This document shows, piece after piece, positions 9,339 through 16,921 of a stretch of DNA of 64,000 bases. The translations under genes and the position numbers were made by a program. The stretch spans positions 1 through 64,000 of the forward strand of contig CAYMQB010000003.1 in NCBI GenBank assembly GCA_964392665.1, in the 5' to 3' direction. Each line of letters starts with the position of its first letter. Positions within the stretch are counted from its first letter, which is position 1. This DNA comes from CAYMQB01 sp964392665. Lineage in GTDB: Bacteria; Hydrothermota; E44-bin80. A model generated the notes under the pieces. The model was given only the letters and a program-made list of their open reading frames with translations. It did not search any database and was not told the DNA's origin.

Positions 9339-11573
9339 ATGAAAAAGAGTACAATTTTGGTGGTGGTTGGGATTGTTGCGTTAGCCTTTTTGCTTATGGG
9401 TTTTGTAGGACAGGCAAAAAAGGATGCGAGTGCAGCGCCCACAATAGAAAAGCGTATTGCAGCCCTTGAAGCGCAGATTTCTGAACTGAAGGCGGAACTT
9501 CGAGGTAGCCGCAGGCTTCAGCCTGCGAACGAGGGTAGTCGCAACCTTCAGGTTGCGAAGGGGAACGAAAAAGGCAGTATCAGTGAGGGTCCGGGTCCCG
9601 GACCACAACCTCTCGTTTGGACCGAAGGTCAGAGAGCATGGACGGAAGATGGTACAAATATGTGGACGGCAATTCCCTATAAGGTTGGGATAAATACTAT
9701 TTTAGCACCAGCCTTTGACCTTGACATAAATGGTGATTTGTGTGTCAGAAATGGAATAAACGATGGAGCAAGTTTTGGATCGGCAAGCGATGTACTGGTC
9801 TCTGATGGAGCAGGTGGAGTTCAATGGGGAACAACACCCGGAGGAGCTAACGGATATATCTGGAATCAGTATGCTGCACCACAGTCTCCCGCAAGTTGGT
9901 GGATAGACGGAAAAGGAAAAGCTGTAAATGCAACAGCCAGCGATACCGCTCTTATCGGTATTGAAACGGCAACAGGAAGAGGTGTATTGGGTCAAAGTTC
10001 ACCTGCCGCAGGTAGTGGTGTAGGTGTTACCGGGATTGGAGGGTTTATGGGCGTCGTAGGATGGATTCAATCGAATTCAACTGTTGCAGGTGCCCTGGGG
10101 TATTACGACAACATCGGAGTTTTCGGACAGAGCAATGTAAGCGGCGGAGCAGGGGTTTTTGCTCTTGGTTTTGGAGCTGAAGGTGTCTATGGAGAAACCA
10201 ATTCAAGTACGAATTTTGGGGTCTATGGATACAATGCTGCTATTGGCGGAGACGGTGTGTTTGGAATCGGTAATGCCCCGCTAGCCGCAAGTTACTGGGG
10301 TGGTGCTGGTGTGTCTGGCAGTAGTGATGATGTTGGTATTTTTGCGCATGGCTCGGCAGCTACTTCACATGGATTGGTCGCAGTAGGAAATGGTGTTGGG
10401 GCCTGGACTATGGGAGGAGGAGCTGGTGCTGCAATTACAAGCTCTAATATTGGCGTATATGCTCGTGGTGATGACACTGCCGATAGTTGGGGTATCTATG
10501 CCAGAAGTTCCGGGTCTAATGGTGTAGGTGCTTTTGGTGTGTCCAATTCAAATCCAAGTTGTGCTTTGGTTGGTGTAAGCGCTGGAGCTGGCTGGCATAC
10601 CATAACGGGTGAAGATTGTGGTCTTACTGCTAACGGACTCTGGTGTGGAGGTATGGGTTGGGGAGATGACGTCGGTACAGGAAGAGGACTTGTAGGTATT
10701 GGCGATGCCACCAATCTACCTTTGGGTATCGTCACGGCAAGCGGTTCGGGTGTCTGTGGTTTTAGTTCAGACCATACGGGGGTTTTTGGCTGTAGCGATA
10801 ATAACGTAGGTCTTTGGGGTTATACTTATAGCACAACATATGCTTGTATCCAGGGAGGCTCAAGTTCACTCAATACAAGTGGATTACTTGCTGTCTGTAA
10901 TACAGGTTACAGAGCGGTTGAAACAATTGGCGGAGATAACTTAACTGTTGGTGAGTATTCTATGGGTGTTTTTAATACCCCCATTCAGAATGGCGACTAT
11001 AATGGTTTGTATGTGGGTGCCAATGTAGTTGCATGGGGTTACTGGACCCATTTAAAATCATCTAAAGGCAAAGACATTTCTACTGCTGCTGTATTATCTC
11101 CAGATGCAAATGTTGTTCTTTCTGGTACAAGCGAACTTAGAGATGGTAGAGGAGCAGTTACATTCGATGAAACATTCAAGGAATTAATTTCATCAGATAT
11201 TCCGGTAAATGTTATTGCAACTCCAACAGAGGAATGCAAGGGTGTCTACGTTTCAGATGTTTCAAAAAATGGTTTTAACGTTAACGAACTAATGTCCGGT
11301 AAAAGCACTGCATCGTTCAACTGGATTGCAATTGGAAGAAGAAAAGGTTGTGAGGAAAGGCGTGTTTATGCTGAGAAAGTCTTGAAGAGCAAGATAGCCT
11401 CTAAAGAAACTACCGTAAGAGCTGCTGCTACCGTAAATACTGTAACTAAGAAAGAAAATGAGGTCAAAGAATTTAAGGTTAAAAAGGTTACTCCTCGGGG
11501 GAAGAAAGCTATTAACCTTGAAAAAGAATCGCTCAAAGACAAAGAACCTTTGAACAAGGATATGTCCAAGTAG
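9339..11573 (+). CDS. Secreted glycine-rich repeat protein (GVYG/GVFG repeats)
   Basis: A 744-residue protein starting at ATG 9339 behind AGAAGGGGGTG. It has an N-terminal export or membrane segment (residues about 4-24), a short coiled coil (EKRIAALEAQISELKAELR, about 37-55), and residues 56-75 encoded by two tandem DNA hairpins. About 400 residues follow that are built of G-x-G-V-x-G repeats (GVFGQS, GVYGET, GVYGYN, GVFGIG), then a distinct domain near 560-680 and a lysine-rich tail. Similar repeats occur in trimeric fibre-like surface proteins and phage tail-like proteins. It has no FlgD/T9SS-type terminal domain, unlike its neighbours. Probably a surface or extracellular structural protein; partners unknown. 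Confidence 0.65.
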   Translation: MKKSTILVVVGIVALAFLLMGFVGQAKKDASAAPTIEKRIAALEAQISELKAELRGSRRLQPANEGSRNLQVAKGNEKGSISEGPGPGPQPLVWTEGQRAWTEDGTNMWTAIPYKVGINTILAPAFDLDINGDLCVRNGINDGASFGSASDVLVSDGAGGVQWGTTPGGANGYIWNQYAAPQSPASWWIDGKGKAVNATASDTALIGIETATGRGVLGQSSPAAGSGVGVTGIGGFMGVVGWIQSNSTVAGALGYYDNIGVFGQSNVSGGAGVFALGFGAEGVYGETNSSTNFGVYGYNAAIGGDGVFGIGNAPLAASYWGGAGVSGSSDDVGIFAHGSAATSHGLVAVGNGVGAWTMGGGAGAAITSSNIGVYARGDDTADSWGIYARSSGSNGVGAFGVSNSNPSCALVGVSAGAGWHTITGEDCGLTANGLWCGGMGWGDDVGTGRGLVGIGDATNLPLGIVTASGSGVCGFSSDHTGVFGCSDNNVGLWGYTYSTTYACIQGGSSSLNTSGLLAVCNTGYRAVETIGGDNLTVGEYSMGVFNTPIQNGDYNGLYVGANVVAWGYWTHLKSSKGKDISTAAVLSPDANVVLSGTSELRDGRGAVTFDETFKELISSDIPVNVIATPTEECKGVYVSDVSKNGFNVNELMSGKSTASFNWIAIGRRKGCEERRVYAEKVLKSKIASKETTVRAAATVNTVTKKENEVKEFKVKKVTPRGKKAINLEKESLKDKEPLNKDMSK
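9504..9561 (+). repeat. Two tandem palindromic elements inside a coding sequence
   Basis: CGCAGGCTTCAGCCTGCG at 9510-9527 and CGCAACCTTCAGGTTGCG at 9540-9557 are perfect hairpins in the same context (GGTAGYCG...GCGAA). The first recurs, with one loop base changed, in the intergenic region at 11667-11684. Here both are read in frame, giving GSRRLQPANEGSRNLQVAKG in the glycine-rich protein. Confidence 0.85.
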
Positions 11574-11660
11574 CAGAGAAAAATTCCAGTCGGGGTGCAA
11601 TTCATCCCGGCTGGATGAAGAACGGAAAAAGGTAAACGGAGAAGCGGTGAAATTGAGAGA

Positions 11661-11687
11661 GGTAGCCGCAGGCTTTAGCCTGCGAGG
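11661..11687. repeat. Intergenic copy of the CGCAGGCT palindrome
   Basis: GGTAGCCGCAGGC then TTTAGCCTGCGAGG; the hairpin is 11667-11684. It is the same element found in frame inside the preceding gene. A TCATTGCGAG-family repeat follows at 11692-11736. Confidence 0.8.
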
Positions 11688-11826
11688 AGTATGAGATTGT
11701 TTCGGCAGAAATTAAGGAAGAACACTTGCAATGACGAACTGAACGAATCAAACGGTCTAAACGATCCAAATAGCATTGCCAATTACCAGTTATTAATTAC
11801 TAATTACTTTTTTGTAAGGAGGTTTT

Positions 11827-11874
11827 ATGAGTAAAAAGACAGAAGACAGAAAAAAGAATGAAAGGAGGAAGTAA
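11827..11874 (+). CDS. Possible 15-codon leader peptide before the S8 protease
   Basis: ATG at 11827 follows a strong AAGGAGG at 11817-11823 and reads MSKKTEDRKKNERRK, stopping one base before the ATG of the protease gene at 11876. The ribosome site of the protease gene (AAAGGAGGAAG) lies inside this frame, so translation could be coupled. The purine-rich text resembles the AGACAGAAGAC repeats seen between genes here, so this may instead be a repeat that pushed a second start site in front of the gene. Confidence 0.3.
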   Translation: MSKKTEDRKKNERRK

Positions 11875-11875
11875 T

Positions 11876-14800
11876 ATGAAGAAGGTTGGTCTTACATTAG
11901 TTGTGCTTATGGTGCTTGCTGCAACGCTTTCATCAAATATGAATAACAAGATGGTCGAAAGAACAAAAGTAGCTACTGCAAAGCATTTTGAGAAACAAAG
12001 GGCACCATTTAAGCTGGAAGTCCGGTATGCAGAAAATAATGTTCCAGCTCCTTTGCTGGAACCATTCAATGTTCCCTGGAGTTCAGCAGTAAATGTATCA
12101 TCAGCTAATTCATCCAATCCCGATAGAGATGTCCATATTGCTCACGGTTCGGACGGAAGTATCTGGCTTTCTTGGGATTCCAACGAAGCCCATTACCAGG
12201 CTGCAATTGCAAAGTCGGACGATGATGGAGCAACCTGGGATGTGAGGTACTACGGGCACGCGAGTTATGACTTTCAGTATTCTTGCATAACAATAAATGA
12301 TGCAGGATACCTTCGTCTTTGGACAACAATAATTGGTGGTTCTTACAGCAATGATATTGCGTGGTTACAATCAGCAATTAACTGGCCAAATGATATTGAC
12401 AGCCTTGACGGTTGGTATATTTTTAACCCGACTGCTACTGAAAGACACGATCCAGAGGGGACAGCTTGGGGGGGGGTAGATAGTATTAGCGGGGAAGAGC
12501 TTATTGGTTGGACAAATAAAACGCCAGACTCGGGAACAGATGTTGATACAGTGGAAATATGGTGGTCTGATGATTGGGGACATACTGGTTGGTCAAATGT
12601 TGGGCTTGGAAATGCCGATGACTATAATGGAATGAGACCCACGGTTGCTGTCTGTGTTCCAGCTGATACTTTCAGGATGATAGCATTCGAGACGGATAGT
12701 TCAGGGCGCTACGGAGTAGATTTCTGGAGGATAGATTCGATAAATGCAAGTGTTTGGTTCCACGGATGGTCCACCTATCACTTTGTAGGGACGCGATGCC
12801 CTGCCCTGACCGGGGAGGATGTTTACTCGTATATTGGTTATGAGATAGATGACGGAAGTGGAGGTTATGACCTTTTGTTCAACTATTCTGCGGATGCCGG
12901 TGATAATTGGTTGGCGAGCGCCTTCTATCTTGCTCAAACCACGAGCGATGAAAGACATCCAAGACTTACCAGTGTGGGGGCAAGGGTTGGAGCTACTTAT
13001 GCTTATGTTGGTGGAGCAAATACAACGAATAGATTCAACTATTCCGATGCATTTGGGCAGGAAGGAACCTGGGGAGCAGAAGAAATCATTACTGATGGAA
13101 CAACAACCGAAGATGGCGTTCATTGCGCTGCTGTTATGTGGTATCCAGCCAACAATAAATGGTATGCAGCCTGGTCAGACACGAGGACGGGAGCAACGGA
13201 TGTGTATTCCGCTTATAGAGAAGCAGGGAATGCACAGATAATTACGGACCCACCAACTCCAGACTCGTTTGTTTATTTTAATTACGGCTCTAAAGGATTT
13301 GGTACGCTTAGCTATATCACAAAGTATTGCGAACGAGTCTATAATCCGGTATTAAGTGAAGGCGTTCTGGAGAAAATGCAGAAGGCAGGAGATGATGATT
13401 TGATAGGTGCGCTCATTACGATGAAAAAACAGGTTTCAACAGACTATCTACTTGCGATGGCAGCACCTATGAAACGCCAGGAGGCAAGGGAGTTTGTCTG
13501 GAAAGAACTCCGGAAGTATGCAGACAAGACACAGAAGAATTTGCTTGCATATCTCTACGAAAAACAAAGCGAAGGTAACGCAGCAAGGATAAGTTCCATT
13601 TTCACAGGAAACCGCATTGGCGTGAGAGCAACCAAGGATGTAATCAGTGAAATTGCAGAAATGTCGGGTGTCGGCTGGATTACACCCGAGGTTCCTGTTT
13701 CTCTGCTTAACGACACAAGGATGGACGCTGCAGGCGGCAATATGCAACCCAGAAGCGTTGAACCAAACCTCGTGGCTATAAATGCCGATGCAGTCTGGGC
13801 AAGCGGTTATACGGGTTCAGGCATAATAGTCGGGCAGTTAGATACAGGTGCCAATCATGCCCATAACGATTTGAACGACCATCTCTGGAGCGGTGTAGGT
13901 TATCCAAACGGAGGATATGACTTTGAAAACGGAGACAACGACCCGAGTGATAATAATGGTCACGGAAGTCTCACTGCTGGCTTCATATGCGGTGATGGAA
14001 CAAATGGTGACACGACTGGGGTTGCACCGGACGCTACAATTATGATTTTAAGAACAAATTCGAATATTGATATGCATAATGCAGTGGACTTTGCTTTATC
14101 AGGAGGCAGTGGAGCAGGTCAACCTGCGGATGTGCTGCAGTCATCGGTAGGATTTGAAAGAGATCAGTTCACAACAGCTGCTAATTGGGAGAATATGAAG
14201 AACGAATTCAGAGTGGATGCCATAGATGTTCTGGCTGCGGGCAACTGCTGGACTTATGCGGCAGGGAATGGAAACAGTTTTGTCGGTGGACACTACAATG
14301 TTCCCGATGATATAATAGTTGCTGCAAACTGTCCACCACCCTGGCTGCATCCCGACCAGACACTTGTAGGAGGAAAAACCGCTGTCATAGCAGTAGGTGC
14401 AACGAATAATGCAAGGTCAAGAACCACCTGGTCAAGTTATGGACCCGCAGAATGGGATAATTCTTCCTACGCCGATTATCCCTATGCTCAGCCCTTTAAT
14501 ATGGGATTGCTTAGACCCGACATAATGGTGCCGGGTTCAAACCTAACTTCTCTTGCAAGGATAGGTCAGGGATATTCACTCGGAAACTCTGGTACATCTT
14601 TTTCAGCACCACAACTCGCCGGTGCTGTTGCTTTGATGCTTTCAAAGGATGGGAGCCTGACACCTGCAAGGATAGACAGTATTCTTGAGAATACTACAAG
14701 ACCTGTAATATCGAGCGACCCTCCTGGAAAGGATTCACTTAACGGTTCAGGGTTTCTCGACATCGAAGCAGCCTGTCTGGGTATTGGTAACGCGCAGAAA

Positions 14801-15640
14801 GCAATACTTCTCGTTATCAACGATTCCAAATCAACGGCGAATTTAATCGTAAATGGAATGACTCACAAACAACCGTGGGTGGTTAAAGTCAGCCCGACAT
14901 CGTTTACCGTTGCGCCTGGTGATACATATCCCGTTGATGTCTGGGCAGACACAACCGGTCAGAGTTTAACCCCAGGACTACATTATGATACACTGTTTAT
15001 TACAACGAATTCCGAATCAAAGACGGTAACTGCCGTAGAAGTGAGACTGCAGATGGGACCCCCGACCAACATAGAGATGACAAGTCTTACTGCAACAGGT
15101 TATGTGGAAAAGATTGCATTAAACTGGAGAACCGAAAGCGAATATAATGTAGAAGCATGGCAAATTGTTCGTTCCGAAGTAGCAGATGGAGATTATACTA
15201 TGATTGGAATGCTGGCTGGTAATGGAACGACTTCACAGCCGCACAGTTATTCTTTCACTGACTCAGGTGTTTTAGGAGGCAAGAGGTACTATTACAAACT
15301 TGTTTCAATTGACAATATGGGAACTACAATATATGGACCCGTTTCTGCAGTCGCAAAAGCAGGTCATGTAATCAGTTCTCTCGCTCTTTCTTCTAATCCT
15401 GCGAAGAACGTTGGGATTAGATTTAATCTCTCCAAAAATGCCATGGTTTCACTTAAAATTTACGACATTACCGGAAGGCTTGTAAGAACACTGGTAAACG
15501 GAATATTGAATCCCGATGCTTACAATATTGTCTGGAATGGCTCAAATAACAATGGTAAACATACAGGGTGTGGAGTTTACTTCATTAAGATGGACGCAGC
15601 AGGAGAGAAATCGACGCTCAAAGTCACGCTGCTCAAGTAA
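11876..15640 (+). CDS. Secreted S8 subtilisin-like serine protease with N-terminal propeller-like region
   Basis: A 1254-residue protein; ATG 11876 has AAAGGAGG upstream and a signal peptide (MKKVGLTLVVLMVLAATL). Residues about 60-460 resemble a sialidase-type propeller with Asp boxes (SDDDGATW, SADAGDNW). Residues about 498-620 look like an inhibitor-type propeptide. The S8 catalytic domain follows with Asp656 (GQLDTGA), His696 (NNGHGS) and Ser908 (GNSGTSFSAP). After a beta domain (LNWRTESE) it ends in the FlgD-like sorting domain (YDITGRLVRTL, GVYFIKM), with the YPNPF motif degraded to SSNPA. The propeptide lies in the middle of the chain, which is unusual. A G9 run at 12468-12476 lies in the coding sequence. 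Confidence 0.85.
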   Translation: MKKVGLTLVVLMVLAATLSSNMNNKMVERTKVATAKHFEKQRAPFKLEVRYAENNVPAPLLEPFNVPWSSAVNVSSANSSNPDRDVHIAHGSDGSIWLSWDSNEAHYQAAIAKSDDDGATWDVRYYGHASYDFQYSCITINDAGYLRLWTTIIGGSYSNDIAWLQSAINWPNDIDSLDGWYIFNPTATERHDPEGTAWGGVDSISGEELIGWTNKTPDSGTDVDTVEIWWSDDWGHTGWSNVGLGNADDYNGMRPTVAVCVPADTFRMIAFETDSSGRYGVDFWRIDSINASVWFHGWSTYHFVGTRCPALTGEDVYSYIGYEIDDGSGGYDLLFNYSADAGDNWLASAFYLAQTTSDERHPRLTSVGARVGATYAYVGGANTTNRFNYSDAFGQEGTWGAEEIITDGTTTEDGVHCAAVMWYPANNKWYAAWSDTRTGATDVYSAYREAGNAQIITDPPTPDSFVYFNYGSKGFGTLSYITKYCERVYNPVLSEGVLEKMQKAGDDDLIGALITMKKQVSTDYLLAMAAPMKRQEAREFVWKELRKYADKTQKNLLAYLYEKQSEGNAARISSIFTGNRIGVRATKDVISEIAEMSGVGWITPEVPVSLLNDTRMDAAGGNMQPRSVEPNLVAINADAVWASGYTGSGIIVGQLDTGANHAHNDLNDHLWSGVGYPNGGYDFENGDNDPSDNNGHGSLTAGFICGDGTNGDTTGVAPDATIMILRTNSNIDMHNAVDFALSGGSGAGQPADVLQSSVGFERDQFTTAANWENMKNEFRVDAIDVLAAGNCWTYAAGNGNSFVGGHYNVPDDIIVAANCPPPWLHPDQTLVGGKTAVIAVGATNNARSRTTWSSYGPAEWDNSSYADYPYAQPFNMGLLRPDIMVPGSNLTSLARIGQGYSLGNSGTSFSAPQLAGAVALMLSKDGSLTPARIDSILENTTRPVISSDPPGKDSLNGSGFLDIEAACLGIGNAQKAILLVINDSKSTANLIVNGMTHKQPWVVKVSPTSFTVAPGDTYPVDVWADTTGQSLTPGLHYDTLFITTNSESKTVTAVEVRLQMGPPTNIEMTSLTATGYVEKIALNWRTESEYNVEAWQIVRSEVADGDYTMIGMLAGNGTTSQPHSYSFTDSGVLGGKRYYYKLVSIDNMGTTIYGPVSAVAKAGHVISSLALSSNPAKNVGIRFNLSKNAMVSLKIYDITGRLVRTLVNGILNPDAYNIVWNGSNNNGKHTGCGVYFIKMDAAGEKSTLKVTLLK

Positions 15641-15661
15641 GTTTGGTTATTTAGGAAAGAA

Positions 15662-15690
15662 AAAAGCGGGGTCCAGAGGACTCCGCTTTT
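15662..15690 (+). terminator. Terminator after the S8 protease
   Basis: Stem GCGGGGTCC/GGACTCCGC (15666-15674 with 15678-15686, one mismatch, loop AGA) followed by TTTT. It is also flanked by an A run, so it could serve both strands, ending the S8 gene and the minus-strand TPR gene. Confidence 0.75.
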
Positions 15691-15703
15691 GCTATGAGAA
15701 TTT

Positions 15704-15734
15704 AGGGACGGAGGATGTAAACTGGTAAACTTTT
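15704..15734. repeat. Solo copy of the RAYT-element terminal repeat
   Basis: AGGGACGGAGGATGTAAAC followed by TGGTAAACTTTT differs by one base from the terminal inverted repeats of the transposable element at 29620-30654. No transposase accompanies it; it lies just beyond the 3' end of the TPR gene. Confidence 0.85.
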
Positions 15735-15742
15735 GTTAGGTA

Positions 15743-16897
15743 TTATTTTGTTTTCTTTGATTGTTTCAACTCCAGTAAGAGTAGTTTTGCTCCGATTTTT
15801 TTGAATATTTTTTCTGCTCTATTGAAGTATATCTTTGAGTATCTTTTGCTCCCTTTTTGTCTATAGATTTCTGCTATGTTCATACAAGATATGCCCAATT
15901 CCCTCTTGTAACCTATCTCATCAGAAATAGAGAGATCTTTCTTAAAATAGCTCAGAGCAGTGTTGAGTTTATGTCTTGTGAGGTATATCTGTCCTATGTT
16001 GCCACAGGCTATTGCAATACCCTTCCTGTAGCCTAATTCTTTTGATATAGAAAGATACTTTAACTGATATCGTAATGCTTGCTTCAGTTTTTTTGTGTTC
16101 AAGTAAACACGTCCTATGTTGCCGCAGGCTATAGCAGTTCCTTTTTTGTAGTTTATCTCTCGTGAGATAGATAGATATTTATTGTAAAAGTTTAAAGCTT
16201 CATCCCAATTGGATTTTTCGTGATAAATAAGTCCAATATTATTGTATGCCATAGCGATTCTTCTTTTATAACCAATCTCCTCGGAAATACGAAGATCTGT
16301 CCTATAAAAATGCAGAGCAGTATCCACATCACCCTTGTTCCAGTAAATAACACCAATATTCCCATATGCGATAGCCATATACATCTTATTCTTACTTTTT
16401 TTGCATATAGAAAGAAATTTTTTGTAGTATTTCAATCCCATTTCGAACTTACCCTGTATTTGATAGATTGATGCAATATTGTTAAAAGCTACCGCTCTTC
16501 CAGTTGTGTCATTCATATGTGAATGGAGTTTTGCTATTTTCCGATAAATATCCAGCGCCTTATCGTACTCGGACTTATTGTAATTAATATTTCCCATCAG
16601 ATTCAAGGTTCTCACATAGATTTTGGGGCAGTTTTTTGTTGTTATCTTTTTTAGTATTTCACTGCATAAGCACAAGGATTTTTTGTAGTCACCCCTTGCT
16701 TTCATAATCAGATCTGCAAGCTCAACCACAATATCTGCAAATCGGGTGTAAGGAAACAGTTGACGTATGATTCCAATAACCTTGTGGCAGTCTTCAATTG
16801 CTTTTTCAAACTTACCCGTGAGACCATAGACGCTTATTCTACCACTATAAGCTCGCTTAATAAGAGATGTTCTTGTATTATGATTTGTGAATCCCAT
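15743..16897 (-). CDS. TPR-repeat protein, in-frame continuation of the cyclase-like gene
   Basis: A 384-residue open frame of tetratricopeptide repeats of the long (about 40-residue) kinesin-light-chain type, e.g. GNIGVIYWNKGDVDTALHFYRTDL and similar units. It is in the same frame as the gene upstream (16922-19708) and separated from it only by a TAA and eight codons, so the two very likely were one 1300-residue protein. The ATG at 16897 lies in a REP-like palindrome and no good ribosome site precedes it. It may be made by re-initiation or may be a dead remnant. TPR arrays in this kind of protein act as protein-binding or sensor regions. Confidence 0.7.
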   Translation of the reverse strand: MGFTNHNTRTSLIKRAYSGRISVYGLTGKFEKAIEDCHKVIGIIRQLFPYTRFADIVVELADLIMKARGDYKKSLCLCSEILKKITTKNCPKIYVRTLNLMGNINYNKSEYDKALDIYRKIAKLHSHMNDTTGRAVAFNNIASIYQIQGKFEMGLKYYKKFLSICKKSKNKMYMAIAYGNIGVIYWNKGDVDTALHFYRTDLRISEEIGYKRRIAMAYNNIGLIYHEKSNWDEALNFYNKYLSISREINYKKGTAIACGNIGRVYLNTKKLKQALRYQLKYLSISKELGYRKGIAIACGNIGQIYLTRHKLNTALSYFKKDLSISDEIGYKRELGISCMNIAEIYRQKGSKRYSKIYFNRAEKIFKKIGAKLLLLELKQSKKTK

Positions 16898-16921
16898 AGG
16901 TATATGGGTGTCTGACCCTTT
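16895..16921. repeat. REP-like palindromes at the break between cyclase and TPR genes
   Basis: Read on the minus strand: GGGTCAGACACCC (stem GGGT/ACCC) followed by CCCATATACCTATGGG (stem CCCATA/TATGGG). The pair begins two bases after the TAA that ends the cyclase gene and includes the ATG assigned to the TPR gene. It resembles REP-type elements mobilised by RAYT transposases; that link is inferred. Confidence 0.55.

Noticed and set aside
12701..13123. 140-codon minus-strand frame in the S8 protease
   Set aside because: Shadow of a well-supported coding sequence, no ribosome site, Cys/Ile/Ser-rich.
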